NCBI GenBank assembly: GCA_008690995.1
Contig: VRMN01000001.1
Span: 3,410,001 to 3,474,000 of the forward strand
Source: Porphyridium purpureum
Taxonomy: Eukaryota; Rhodophyta; Bangiophyceae; Porphyridiales; Porphyridiaceae
Length of the DNA stretch: 64,000 nt
Reading direction: 5' to 3'
Positions 13,007-23,600 of this stretch are shown here, piece by piece (positions within the stretch are counted from its first letter, which is position 1; each line of letters begins with the position of its first letter). Both the position numbers and the translations under genes were made by a program. The notes beneath the pieces were generated by a model that saw only the letters and a list, made by a program, of their open reading frames with translations, searched no databases and was not told where the DNA came from.

Positions 13007-13291
13007 TATCCTGGATTGAATCTGCTTCTACGCGACGTAACAACGCATTCGTAGATCTGCAGGTACTTCCATGACGAGTGTATGTCTTGAGTATAAATTC
13101 ATTCCACACTGTGTACACAATATCTGAGGCTCCTTCCTCTTGAACTCCAAGGGCTGCCCTCTTCGCGTCTCTGAACTCCTGGTGCCAAACGACAAACTGC
13201 AATTCCGACAGACTTTCGGGGGGGATTGACGGAAGGAGGTCTGCCCACCTTCAGCACAGCGCGCACCGGACAGGCACACGCATGTGAAAGG

Positions 13292-14041
13292 ATGCGACGC
13301 GGGGTAGGAGTCAGCGGGCTGCATGCGCAGCAGCAGCACAAGGCTGCGTATGAGCAGGCGGGGGCGGCGTTGAACGCCGAGCTGACGGCGTCGATGAAAG
13401 TGCAAATGGAGCAGTTTCAGCACAATCTCGAGTCGTTTGCGGTCAAGCACAAGAAGGACATTCAAAATAATGCCGTGTTTCGGGCCAAGTTCCACGCCAT
13501 GTGCCTGACGGTGGGTGTCGACCCGCTTGTGTCCTCCAAAGGAGTGTGGGCTTCAACACTGGGCGTTGGCGACTATTACTACGAACTGGCTGTGCGCACG
13601 GCAGAGATCTGCATCACGACGCGTGTGCTCAATGGCGGGATCCTTGACGTGGAGGAGTGCAGGCAACGCCTCAAGAGAAAGCGATTCACTTTCACGGAGG
13701 ATATTTCCCACGATGACGTGCTCCGTGCAGTTGAAAAGCTCAAAGTTCTTCAGGGCGGTTTCAGGCTCGTGCAGCTGGACAAAAAGACAGTGATCCAGAG
13801 CATGCCAGTGGAACTTAGCCGCGACCAGGTTACTGCCATGCAATTGTGCGAGGACAACGGGATTTTGCTCAAGTCGAAATTGGCCAGCAAGACGGGCTGG
13901 AAAAAGGAACGTGTCGACGCTGCCGTCAAATTTTTACTCGATTATGAGATGTGCTGGCTGGATCTGCAGTATGCGGGCGGCGAGCCGGCTTACTGGATTC
14001 TCGGACTTGTCAAGGGTGCCGCAGCGCAGGACGTCACTTGA
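13292..14041 (+). CDS. SNF8: ESCRT-II subunit SNF8/VPS22 (EAP30)
   Basis: 249 aa, the usual size for the family. The N-terminal coiled coil (residues about 8-60) contains LHAQQQHKAAYEQAG and FAVKHKKDIQNN. The tandem winged-helix EAP30 core follows, including the hallmark VGVDPLVSSKG and YYYELAVRTAEIC, and the C-terminal segment with PAYWILGL. With VPS25 and VPS36, SNF8 forms ESCRT-II, which sorts ubiquitinated cargo at endosomes. The frame is open to 13226, but ATG 13292 gives the canonical short basic N-terminus. The gene is in tandem with the upstream Gln-rich gene, 285 bp away, and ends 32 bp from the converging PFKFB stop. Confidence 0.95.
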   Translation: MRRGVGVSGLHAQQQHKAAYEQAGAALNAELTASMKVQMEQFQHNLESFAVKHKKDIQNNAVFRAKFHAMCLTVGVDPLVSSKGVWASTLGVGDYYYELAVRTAEICITTRVLNGGILDVEECRQRLKRKRFTFTEDISHDDVLRAVEKLKVLQGGFRLVQLDKKTVIQSMPVELSRDQVTAMQLCEDNGILLKSKLASKTGWKKERVDAAVKFLLDYEMCWLDLQYAGGEPAYWILGLVKGAAAQDVT

Positions 14042-14073
14042 TGTATGATCTACAAATTAAAGAAGAACCAAAT

Positions 14074-15618
14074 CTACGCAGTTTCCTCCCCGTCAACATC
14101 GAGTTCGTAGCGAGTTGCTTCGCATCCGTATGGTTGGGGCGATAGCTTGATGATCGTGTGCAGGGGAATTTCGACTGTCGTACAAGACTCGCGTGAAAGG
14201 GACATGAAGTAAGCGTAGATGCTGCGGATTACCGCATTATGGGCGACAATGAGTACTGAGCCGCGCTGCCGCTCCAATTCAAGGATAACGGGCTCCAAGC
14301 GATGAATGACGTCGACATAACTTTCGCCCTGCGGATAACGAAAGCGCAGTTTGTCTGCCTTTCGTTGTGCCGCGATGTCTGGCATCTGCTGCGCCACGGT
14401 TTCATACGTCATCCCCTCGCAAACACCAGCATTGATTTCGTTGAGAGCGCGCCAGCATGTGTGCATTGTTGGGATCAGCTCCACAGTTTGTCGCGTCCGT
14501 CTCAACTGCGACGTCCACACTAGGGGCATTGGCTTTCCTTGCTCTAAAAACTCGGTCCTCACGAATTCGGCCAGTACACGCGAGTAGCGTCTTCCGCGTG
14601 CGGTCAGGGCTGGGTCCCCGCCTAGCTGGCCAGTGACGTTCCACTCAGACTCGCCATGGCGGGACAGGTAGATATCGCGGCTCATAATGTGCGCATTCAG
14701 AAGGTAGCTCACGAGTTTGCCGGGGATGTATCCACGAATGCAATTGACGATAATCTGTTTGCCCGTGTTGATTGTCTTAATGTACGGTACCTTTTCTGTA
14801 TTTTCGGCATCAATGGTCTCGTACACCAGTTCGTACATGCGAATGCGCTGCATGAAGTCTGCCACGGCCTCTTCTGGATTCACGCCGACATAATCTGGAC
14901 TAAAGAGCTTTGTCTTGACGACATTTTGCTCGACAAGTTTCGGGTCTGTGCACACACTTTCCAGGAACATGTATCTGAGCCCATGCCGGTCGAGCGGCTC
15001 TATGATCCACTCTCGACGCTGCCTTGTGGCGTTGGTGGCGTCATAGATGGCCACATTTGCGTCACTGCTGAGCAGCCATGTCAACATATCGTCAAGGCAC
15101 TGCTTTGCGAGGTCTATGCGGACGGTCACATTCTCGCTGTTGCTCGCGTCGAAGAAGTCGGCGGTTTGATAAGCGCCGACGTTCTCGCGGCGATAGTTTC
15201 CGACATTGAAAATTTCGGTGCAGAACCCGATCCAATTCAGGTAGCGCTGCAGCTGTTTGGCGATGTGGGTCTTTCCCCTCGCCGGCAGTCCCACCATAAT
15301 GATCACCAACTTACGTGTGGCGATGGCCTCCGAGAACTCCTGCGCGTAGTGCCCGTCCGCCATTATCTCGCCATCACCCTCGCTCACTACCTGTGCATCT
15401 GTGTCACCCATCCAGGCGCCCGAACTCATCATCATCATCAGCTCCTCGTTGGTCATGCGCTCCACACTCGTGCTCTGTGGCACGCGCCGGCTATTCACGT
15501 TCACGAAGTCCTGGTTGTAGCTCACTACTTTTGTGAGCCCTCGCATTGCGCCCGCCATCTTGGGCGGGAGCGCGCTCACCTGCGGCTCTGCGCCGCGTGA
15601 TTCACAATCTTCATCCAT
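14074..15618 (-). CDS. 6-phosphofructo-2-kinase / fructose-2,6-bisphosphatase
   Basis: 514 aa bifunctional enzyme that sets fructose-2,6-bisphosphate and hence the glycolysis/gluconeogenesis balance in the cytosol. The kinase half (about 105-310) has Walker A GLPARGKT and the NVGNYRR motif. The phosphatase half (about 320-505) has the phosphoglycerate-mutase signature SRHGESEWN, EINAGVCEGMTYE with the acid residue, and VAHNAVIRS with the second catalytic His, so both activities look intact. Plant F2KPs carry an N-terminal starch-binding domain; here only ~100 unstructured residues precede the kinase. The upstream in-frame extension lacks an ATG, so 15618 is used. A divergent pair of GTACAGT motifs separates it from the GT92-like gene. 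Confidence 0.95.
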   Translation of the reverse strand: MDEDCESRGAEPQVSALPPKMAGAMRGLTKVVSYNQDFVNVNSRRVPQSTSVERMTNEELMMMMSSGAWMGDTDAQVVSEGDGEIMADGHYAQEFSEAIATRKLVIIMVGLPARGKTHIAKQLQRYLNWIGFCTEIFNVGNYRRENVGAYQTADFFDASNSENVTVRIDLAKQCLDDMLTWLLSSDANVAIYDATNATRQRREWIIEPLDRHGLRYMFLESVCTDPKLVEQNVVKTKLFSPDYVGVNPEEAVADFMQRIRMYELVYETIDAENTEKVPYIKTINTGKQIIVNCIRGYIPGKLVSYLLNAHIMSRDIYLSRHGESEWNVTGQLGGDPALTARGRRYSRVLAEFVRTEFLEQGKPMPLVWTSQLRRTRQTVELIPTMHTCWRALNEINAGVCEGMTYETVAQQMPDIAAQRKADKLRFRYPQGESYVDVIHRLEPVILELERQRGSVLIVAHNAVIRSIYAYFMSLSRESCTTVEIPLHTIIKLSPQPYGCEATRYELDVDGEETA

Positions 15619-15724
15619 CACCGACTGGCATCCATCGTCCCCCCCACCAGGTTCCCCCCTTCCCCATTCAGACGCTGCTCCCCGCGCGAAAAGTCGTTTT
15701 CGCACTCGACTCGACTTCCTGGCT

Positions 15725-15731
15725 ACTGTAC
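15725..15731 (-). promoter_or_regulatory. GTACAGT motif for PFKFB gene (minus)
   Basis: ACTGTAC on the plus strand, about 107 bp upstream of the PFKFB ATG and pointing toward it. It is paired with an opposed copy 18 bp away that faces the divergent gene. Confidence 0.6.
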
Positions 15732-15749
15732 CTTATCGCGCTAGAAGCG

Positions 15750-15756
15750 GTACAGT
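15750..15756 (+). promoter_or_regulatory. GTACAGT motif for GT92-like gene (plus)
   Basis: Sense-oriented copy about 147 bp upstream of ATG 15903, followed by an A/G-rich leader near 15765-15805. With the opposed copy at 15725 it forms a compact bidirectional promoter. Confidence 0.6.
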
Positions 15757-15902
15757 ATCTGTAATGACAGAAGGAATTTATAAGAGAAAAAGGCACGAAG
15801 ACACCGTGACGCCACGCTCGGGTTGCTGCTGGTGCGAAGGCGTGCACGCGCGCATGTTGAACATTCGTGGTGGTCTTATGACGTGTGCCTGCCCTCAGCT
15901 TG

Positions 15903-18113
15903 ATGCGGCCGTACCGCTCTGGTCGTCGCCATATGGATGGACGAGCTGCGCTAGGAATCGGTGGCGGCCTCGTCCCGCTGCACGGCACGGCGAGCCATCA
16001 TCGTGACGGGTTGACCAGGTTCAAGGTGTTGATCGCGTGTCTTGCCGTCGTGGTGGCATTGGCTGGTTTGATTCCGTGGGCGATGGGCGTGCCTAGGCTT
16101 CCTGATATCGTCGTGGAGCAAGCGAATCCACTGTCTGTGCAAAATGCGCCGGACAGAGCGCGCGCATTGCAAGATTGGAGCTCTGCAGATATCGGGCTCG
16201 TGCAGAAATCAGAGGGAGGTGGGTCGGCGGCCCGTACAATCACAGTTACCCCGACAAACAAGAGCAACAGTGCAGTTTTGGGCGGTTCAAAAACTATTGC
16301 GACGGCGACACCACTTGAGAAGGGTCGCAACCCGGTCGTCGGTTCATTGATGGATCCACCCAAAAACTCATCCACGTCGACGCCGCTGAGCGCGGGCCCG
16401 CAGACCAGCAAATCAGCTGAAGACGAGAGCACAAATTTTGTGGAGTTAGATTTAAGGAACGCAGAATCGCAAGGCCTATCGATTTCGACACGCTTTTCGC
16501 TGCCCAAGGCGTTCTCCACGCGCGATGCGGTACCTGGAGGGGAAGTCTTTAAAAGGTCACGAACTGCAGTCACAGGATCGGCCTCGCCAATGGATCAGAC
16601 TTCCGCCACTTGCTCAAATGTTGGGAGCCTGGCCACGTACGATCCGCTGATGCAGTGGGGCAAGAAAGATGTTGAGAGAGAGGTAGCGTTGAGTACTGAC
16701 ACCGCCATCGAGCAGCGCCAGCTCTTCCTGCTTGATGCGTACTTGGTCCGGGTTGACGATAGGGAATACTCAGCTCACTTCTATCTCAAATTCCGTGGCC
16801 CGTTTCAGAAGAGTCCTCGTTCGTGGCTGAACCATGGCCTTCCATTTCGACTAGGTTGGGGCGCTATGAATAACATTGGCGACACCGACAACTACGTGGA
16901 CTGCCACCTGGACCCACCTCCCGCTGATTATGGAGAAATCGAGCAGATGCTGGAAACGTGGTATGGATATCAATGTGATTCGGTTTTGATTGAGAACCTG
17001 CCGGCGAGACTGGAGCACGCCGCATTTTACCTAGCGGCAGAAAGCCGTGGGCAGTTGTCTCAATTAGCTACCGATGTTCAAGTGACTGAGGCACGCGGCC
17101 TAACGTTGTGCGAGTGGGATCCGAGTATTGGGATGGTCCCACCGCTTGGCTCGGCAAGCGAGAATGAATACGCTCTAGTGACGGTGGTTGCGCCGACGTG
17201 GGCCATGACGACACCAGACAGCAGCGTGCAGGAGCCTTCGTCGATGGAGCGACTTCCAGAGTGGCTGGCGTATCACTTTAGTATTGGCTTTGGCCATGTA
17301 ACGATCTATGTGGATGGTGACCGGGCTGCGACCGAAAGCGTGCGGGCGGCGCTGCATCGCTTTCTTCGCACGGGCCGCGTTGCGGTTATTCAGTCATTCC
17401 GGAGCCGGATCTTGTGGGAGAAGCCCGAAGCGTGGATGCGACTACCCGAGCCATGGCCCGACAAACTGCTTCGCAAGCGTGACCATCAGCGTGCGCTGTT
17501 TGCGTGTCACCTGGACCGATTTGCGCGCTTTCACAACGCGATCATGATTATGGACGTGGACGAGTTCTTACTGTTGGCACCGGATCCAAATCGACTTCCA
17601 GTTGATGCAGACGGCAAAATGCTGCGACCACATGAGTTAAGCGTGGGCACGTTTCGAGAGCATGTGTGGTTGCGCAACTTTACCGGCGCGTGTCAGGTGC
17701 GCTTTGTGTGGTGGCATTGTGAGGTGGACACGACTGGAAGCACTTCTGCGAATGCGTCTGATACGAATGCGCCGCTCATGATCGAGCGGTATCGCCTGAA
17801 GCGCGCTAGGCACATGTGGCTGGACCGGGGCTCGACCAAGGCGCTTGTGCTCTCCAAGCACGTGACGTCGTACGCCAATCAGCACGGGAGCTACAAGTTC
17901 AACAGCTGGTCGTGCAAGGACAAGGTCATTCCTCCGGACGTCGCGCATATCCTGCACCTGCGCTACGCCAAAGACTTGTTCGAGAAGAACCCGCTCCGAC
18001 CGTTCAACAACTCGTTCGTGGTCGCGCAGACGCGCCACTCGCTGCTCACCACGTTTCCTGAAGACGCCACCTCTGTAACCCAAAACCACCAACCACAGAA
18101 CCTGCCTAGGTGA
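15903..18113 (+). CDS. Type II membrane glycosyltransferase, GT92-like
   Basis: 736 aa. A short basic cytosolic N-terminus precedes one membrane segment at about residues 40-62 (VLIACLAVVVALAGLIPWAM), giving a type II Golgi/ER topology. A Ser/Thr-rich stem runs to about 240. The catalytic region (about 425-720) has the GT92/DUF23 layout: EWLAYHFSIGFGHVTIYVDG, a DxD-like metal site in MIMDVDEFLLL near 550, WHCEV, and the C-terminal YKFNSW...HLRYAKD. GT92 members add galactose or related sugars to glycans. The acceptor is unknown; cell-wall or extracellular polysaccharide synthesis would fit a red alga. ATG 15903 is the first ATG in frame; 15933 is an alternative. Confidence 0.85.
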   Translation: MRPYRSGRRHMDGRAALGIGGGLVPLHGTASHHRDGLTRFKVLIACLAVVVALAGLIPWAMGVPRLPDIVVEQANPLSVQNAPDRARALQDWSSADIGLVQKSEGGGSAARTITVTPTNKSNSAVLGGSKTIATATPLEKGRNPVVGSLMDPPKNSSTSTPLSAGPQTSKSAEDESTNFVELDLRNAESQGLSISTRFSLPKAFSTRDAVPGGEVFKRSRTAVTGSASPMDQTSATCSNVGSLATYDPLMQWGKKDVEREVALSTDTAIEQRQLFLLDAYLVRVDDREYSAHFYLKFRGPFQKSPRSWLNHGLPFRLGWGAMNNIGDTDNYVDCHLDPPPADYGEIEQMLETWYGYQCDSVLIENLPARLEHAAFYLAAESRGQLSQLATDVQVTEARGLTLCEWDPSIGMVPPLGSASENEYALVTVVAPTWAMTTPDSSVQEPSSMERLPEWLAYHFSIGFGHVTIYVDGDRAATESVRAALHRFLRTGRVAVIQSFRSRILWEKPEAWMRLPEPWPDKLLRKRDHQRALFACHLDRFARFHNAIMIMDVDEFLLLAPDPNRLPVDADGKMLRPHELSVGTFREHVWLRNFTGACQVRFVWWHCEVDTTGSTSANASDTNAPLMIERYRLKRARHMWLDRGSTKALVLSKHVTSYANQHGSYKFNSWSCKDKVIPPDVAHILHLRYAKDLFEKNPLRPFNNSFVVAQTRHSLLTTFPEDATSVTQNHQPQNLPR

Positions 18114-18838
18114 ACGACTGTACGTAACAGAACCTGCGTGCTTGGTTCGGAAAACCCTCGCTCCGCTGATGGACAACGTCCAATCCAACGACCAAGTTTA
18201 TCAAGTTCTAAACGCATAACTTTGCCAACTCGCACTCCCTAACGAAGCCCACCGCGCTCGCGCTCTGTGCCGAGCTTCGCGCACGGCTTTTAAGCCAACG
18301 GGCCCATTCTCCTACGCTCCCACCGCCGGCCGACATCCGCAGCCACGAGTTTCCCATCTCAAGTCACGCCCCTTATCAGTTATCAGCTTCACGGCTTGAC
18401 GACTACAAGTTAACCGCTAACGGTCAACCGCCACGCTCCACGCCTCTTAACATGCTTTATCCTTCTGTCAAGCGCTGGGTACAGCTGCAATGACGCCATA
18501 TCAAAACCGACGCGCTGCATAGAACTATTTTTTCTCATAGCAAACCCACACGGTGTTGTCATTTTTGGGGAAGTGGACCGCGTGTGCGACGGCGCGGCAA
18601 CTGTACTTCGCGAGCGCGTGTATCCCGAGAAACGGGGGGAGATTTCGCGTTCGTATAGTAGAACGGCACCATGATGTGATTTTCGGTCTTCTTGCGAGGC
18701 TTGCCGGTTTGTGCCTTGGAGCGCGGTTGGGCGTGTGTGACGGCGGGGGAAGAAGGCGCAGGGGGAAAGAGGCGGGGCTTTCGGTGTGTGTGTGTGTGTG
18801 TTTGGGTGGGTGAGGGTGTGGCGCTTGTGTACGGCGGG
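18114..18838. other. Intergenic region
   Basis: 725 bp between the GT92-like gene and a weak small frame. It holds a GT microsatellite at 18784-18801 and an ACTGTAC at 18117-18123 just after the GT92-like stop, with no gene to serve. Nothing else was recognised. Confidence 0.5.
18784..18801. repeat. (GT)n microsatellite
   Basis: About nine GT dinucleotides in a row, followed by a G/T-rich stretch. Confidence 0.9.
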
Positions 18839-19171
18839 ATGGAGAGCATGGTTGGGTTTGTGGGTAGTGCTGCGGGAGCGGCTGAGTGGACTGTGCGCGC
18901 ACCCGGCGCCGCGCGCGTGTGCGAAAAGAGGGCCGTCGCCGTCGAAATGGCATGCAGGAGGAACCTCAAGCGCGAGAAGATCTGCCGAAACATGGCGTTC
19001 GCGCGCTCGCACCGCCCAAAGAGCTCCGAGCAGCGAGGGAATTGGCGCGTCGCAAAGAAGGCAAATGAGGACTCGGACGACGCCTACCTCAACGAAATCT
19101 TCTCCACGCTCAAGTTTGGACAGGAGGAGCAGCAACCAAGCAAGGGAAAGGCCGAGTCTGGCCGTACGTGA
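18839..19171 (+). CDS. Small basic hypothetical protein
   Basis: 110 aa, not recognised. A second ATG at 18947 would give 75 aa. The most protein-like part follows that ATG: ACRRNLKREKICRNMAFARS, a basic helix, then a polar segment ending in DDAYLNEIFSTLKFG. This basic helix plus acidic/aromatic tail looks like a small nucleic-acid or ribosome-associated protein, but no family is assigned. The frame on the opposite strand is also open, so strand choice rests on composition. A purine-rich leader precedes it. Confidence 0.35.
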   Translation: MESMVGFVGSAAGAAEWTVRAPGAARVCEKRAVAVEMACRRNLKREKICRNMAFARSHRPKSSEQRGNWRVAKKANEDSDDAYLNEIFSTLKFGQEEQQPSKGKAESGRT

Positions 19172-19323
19172 GCAGCTGGCTGCGGTGGTTTTGTTCGTGT
19201 CCCGTGAATAGGTCAGTCACACGCCACTGTCTGGAACTTGCTTGGGATGGCATCCGCGCCATCTGGCAAGAGCACCCGGTACGTTCCGTAGCACAACACG
19301 CACGAAATGATTAAATGCCTCGT

Positions 19324-20292
19324 TTATTCCTGGGAATAAAATCGCTCATCAATAAATTGCAGAAGCGCCTCGGCAGGAATGATGGCCGATAGGCCATCCA
19401 TGGACTGAGCAGCGGTCTTGTCCTTCTCCGCAATGCCCGCCCAGCGCACCTCGGTCACACCCTCGAGCAGACCAATGCAGCTGCCCGGATGCGCCACCGC
19501 CAGGGCAGGCCCGCCGCACATTCCCATGACACACACTGAATCTGTCTCGGCGTAGATGCGGCTGCCCGTGACGCGCGAGATCTGACCGTCCCTGTGCACA
19601 TGATACACACGCTCCTCCGCTGAACCAGCCGCGCCCACCAATTCGTGACCCTCAATGCGCACAAGGTCAGTCTCTATCTCGCGCAGATGTCTCAACGTCA
19701 CTGGATCTATACTTATCCCCATGGCACCCAGGTTGGCTTCTAGATCGCTGTAATTAGGAAACTCAAGCAGCGCCATGTCGAGCGAACGATGCACATGAGT
19801 CGCACTGATGGGCAACGAGTATGAAAACACAGAACGTCCATTCTCAGTATCAAACACATCCAATTGAGTCTTGCAATGCTCTTCTTTGACATGTCTGAGC
19901 CATTCCTCTTGGAAGTACTGCGGGAACGCAAACGGCTTGATTACGTGAGCGGAGCCGGCCAATACCACTTTCGGAACTTTCTTGCGCTTCGCGTCCTGGG
20001 TTTGAGCCGTCTGTGTACAAGTTGTGTGCAGGAAAAAGCCCGTCCCCCGGCACAATAGCTCAAAGTCTTTCATGCCTTCCTCTTCAATCTTGAACCAGCT
20101 CGAAAGCCCAACGCAAGTCAGCCTCCTCGGCACTGCCTCACTGCGCGTGTCGCTGTCCGATGCCCCGCTTGTACAGAAAGCTCGGTCATACTTTGACGCA
20201 GCCGCTTGCCCGCACCTTTGAATCGTACGGGTAGATAGCGATCTGCATCGTCCCTGTCCACGCCAACCGCGCAGACAAAGTGCGATGCCCAT
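19324..20292 (-). CDS. Trypsin-fold protease with Cys in place of Ser, probably organellar
   Basis: 322 aa. The S1-family landmarks are present in order: CRGTGFFLH (first strand), VVLAGSAHVIKP with His116, HRSLDMALLEF with Asp172, and VMGMCGGPAL with Cys259 where trypsins have GDSGGP. The following SCIGLLEGVTEV...SAIIPAEALLQF matches the end of HtrA-type barrels. The triad is therefore His-Asp-Cys. No PDZ domain follows. The first ~35 residues are Arg-rich without acids (LCLRGWRGQGRCRS), which suggests mitochondrial import. A stop-free stretch in another frame just upstream (to about 20485) could belong to an extra 5' exon; this is unresolved. It may be an active Cys protease or an inactive homologue. 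Confidence 0.75.
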   Translation of the reverse strand: MGIALCLRGWRGQGRCRSLSTRTIQRCGQAAASKYDRAFCTSGASDSDTRSEAVPRRLTCVGLSSWFKIEEEGMKDFELLCRGTGFFLHTTCTQTAQTQDAKRKKVPKVVLAGSAHVIKPFAFPQYFQEEWLRHVKEEHCKTQLDVFDTENGRSVFSYSLPISATHVHRSLDMALLEFPNYSDLEANLGAMGISIDPVTLRHLREIETDLVRIEGHELVGAAGSAEERVYHVHRDGQISRVTGSRIYAETDSVCVMGMCGGPALAVAHPGSCIGLLEGVTEVRWAGIAEKDKTAAQSMDGLSAIIPAEALLQFIDERFYSQE

Positions 20293-20605
20293 TCTGATGA
20301 CCGAACGGGTTTGAGATCTTCCACCAAATCACCGGCGCCAAGCGTTCGGCAAGATTGCGGAGCACCGTTGGCAAAGGTTTCAGGCAATTGGGGACAAAGC
20401 TGGCAAGTAGGCTAGCAGCAGCTTGACCCGAGCCAAGTGAACAAGTCACGCGATTGAGCGGTGTTCGAACGGCGAGTACGTGCAAACGTTATTAGACACT
20501 TGTTTCTCAAATTTTATCAAAAGAATGAGCATGCACGAAAACAGAGTCTTGACAGTTTACCACAGAAGCATCGTATTTGTGGTTCATAGTATCCTCACAA
20601 GCTCA
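20293..20605. other. Spacer between tandem minus-strand genes
   Basis: 313 bp holding the 3' UTR of the GTPase gene and the promoter and leader of the protease gene. No GTACAGT copy was found. Confidence 0.5.
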
Positions 20606-23600
20606 TCAAGCTGTCGCGTTCTGCACAGAAAGCAAAATTGTTTTCACATGACTGGCTTGTATGGCATTCAGCTGTGATGATGGTGGATCGCTTGACTCTT
20701 GCACCACCGCTTGGATGATAGGCTTCAAAATTTCACCGAGCAATTTCATGTTTTGAATCGTATGCAAACCAAAATCTTCAAACCCTCTCGAGTATACCTC
20801 AAACTCACTTCCCAGCGAGTTCATGAACTCGGGAGTGCTCATTGAGCTTGGAATGTTGCACACTTCCAGTTCCTTGATGTCTTTTGTGGGGACCAATCCC
20901 TTTCTTACAAGCTCAGCGTGGGGAACAACTCTGGCCTCCAACCAATTAATTGTGGCCCCGCATCCCCATGTACCAGCGGAAGATACTTGCTGCGTGCCAG
21001 ACTTTGGCTCTGTTTCGCCAAGGCGCAGCGCAACAAGTTCTTGAATCCTTACCTGGACCACTCTGAACAAGCGGCGTATGCCCGACAGATCCTTGCCTGC
21101 CAAGTCATCCCCTTGGCCCTTTAGAATTTTCAGCCGGCGAATGGGACGGAACGGATCGCTCCGGTCTTGGATGTACTCGTAGCGGTACGGCGTATCAAGT
21201 GGCACATCGTGGTCTTGGTCACGCTTCAGCACTGTACCGCATACGCCCAACCTATCGCAGCCCGTCGGCTTTAGGAAGATGGTGTTACATTGAGGGCACG
21301 CCTTGTACACAGCAGTCGATCCGCCAACTGGATACTGCCTAGCAATATCTCCCCGGACAGCGCTCAACTCAGCCGCTAGCACTTGCTTCACGTAGTTCAA
21401 GACATTGATTCGTGCGTTCATTTCATTTTCATTGCTTGCATCCAACCAAAGCTCATCCAGGGGTACTCCGACAATTTTAGCGGTCGCATCCATCGCACAT
21501 TCATCGAAGCTGTCATCTAAGAATTTGAAGATAACATCGATGGTGGGCCCAACCATATCCACATAGTTTCCAGAAATCTTTTTGTTTCCGTGATCATAAG
21601 CTTTTTGATTCACGGCTGCAGACATCTCCTCACGCGCCAGCGCCGCCCGCGCAGCTATCTCGGATCGCGCGTGAAACAGAATATCCTCGAGGCCTGCGTT
21701 CTGGGGCCGGGGTATGGACATAGGGAATTCGCGGAAGCACTCAACGAGCGGAATCTCGTAATTCGTATTCCAATCCTTTGCATATCCAGCCAAGGCGACA
21801 ATCGTATCGTACATCCACTTCACAGACACCTCCGGGCCGACAATAGCGACTGGACCCACAAAGGGCAATCGTGATCGCACCTCGTCCACAAAGCGTTGGT
21901 ACTGAAAGACGGGTCGCTCTCCCTCCAAACGCGCTAGCTCCCTGATCTTACTCTCATATGCATCTCGATGTGTGAGTACTAAGAAGACCTGGGTTCTTTT
22001 GAGCGGTTCATTGGATGATCCTGGCTTCAACATCGTGACATCAATTCCATCCTTATCTTTCTTGAATGTGTCGCAATTCATGATAGAATCCAGGCCGTTT
22101 CCATGGATTCCCGCAATGAAATCTTCAGCCCGGCATGTTATGGGCAGTGGTGCAACCATCACAATTTGGGTTACATCGCCAGTGATCAACGCTTTGCGGA
22201 TTTCCATTGCTTCATCAAATCGAATGCTTTGCCCGAGACCTGGCGTATCGACCACGATTAGATCTTTCGCAGGCCCTTGCGCTCGCGCAGACACCCGCAT
22301 CTTCGTGCAAGTCTGCATCGCGTACGAAGTCATTCCAATATCGCCAGTTAGCTTCTTGTGCAAAGTAGTCTTACCACTACCCTGACCGCCCAGAAGTAAC
22401 ATGGTCTTGCTCAGGAATGACGGCACCGCATTTCTCATCTTGTAGTCTTCAACTTGCTTACGTACATGCTCTGGTAGAAACAGTTCGCCCTTCGTCGGGT
22501 CATAGTATGGCGCCATTGGATCATTTTGACACTGAGTCACGAGAACATCCGGATTAAGAACGTGATTCGCAATCTGCACCTCGAGCCACAGCTTCTCTGG
22601 AGTCTCTGCTGCAGCGACTATGACGCGCGCCTGCTCGTTCGGCTCAAGTAGGCGTCCAGCCATCCAGGGTTTCACCTTACCGTCGTCGTTCCTGAGTGTG
22701 AACCCTTCATAGTCATAGCACACCTCCTCCACACTGCCCCACAAGCGGACGGGGGATGAGATAAAGCCGTTGCCAATATATCCATGCAAGATGTTCTCCT
22801 CTCCACCTCCAAGATCCAACTTTGGAATCTCCTTGGTCGGTGTGATCCGTCCCACGAGCTCAGCCAAAGGGAGCTTGCGGTACTCCCAACACTCCTTCAA
22901 CTTTTTCTTAAGACGGGCAATCTCAGCGTCCACTTGCTTCTCATACGGACGAAGCACAAGCTCACGCTCCCTTGCCGAGTATCTGTGCACGGTATGACGC
23001 TCCATCTTGGCGCCTTCGAGCCGCGCCTTCCAAAGAGAGGCGGCCGCAACGCATTCGCCCACACTTTGCATCTTCTCGTCCAGCATGGATGCCTCGGCTC
23101 TGCTCAACTGGGTGAGGTAATCCGCGATGTTCGCCAGCGAAAACCCTACGACAGTCATCCGATCCGTGCGTTTCAGATCCTCCAGGTCTTGATCAGCGCG
23201 CTCCTGCAAAGCCTTGGATTCAGCGTTGAAATCCTCAATCAGCTGCACGACTTCTTCGAGATTCGGCTTCGCAGGACAAACGAAATTAACTCCGCTTGCC
23301 GTCGCAGAAATTTCGAGCGACAACTTGTGAGAGCTTTCCTCATTTCGGCGAGCGAAGTCGGCAGAAAACTCCACCGACAGAGGCCCCACACCAATGGCTC
23401 CCTTCAGCTTGGCCATGATTTCGGACAGATCCATGTCCTCCGAAGAAGTGACTGAAAACTGCACGTCCAGCTGGCACCCAAAGAGAATTTGGTCCACAAA
23501 TTTGGTGCCATACCGCTCCGCGATGTCATCGCTAGCACAGCCGTTTGACGCCAGCATCGACGCAAGGTCGTCGACGGGTTCCAGTACGCCTGCGTCGTCC

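Noticed and set aside
14656-15600. 314-codon plus-strand frame inside PFKFB
   Set aside because: Antisense shadow of a clearly conserved enzyme gene.
18410-19135. 241-codon minus-strand frame
   Set aside because: Runs antisense through the GT repeat and the small basic frame; composition is that of a shadow.
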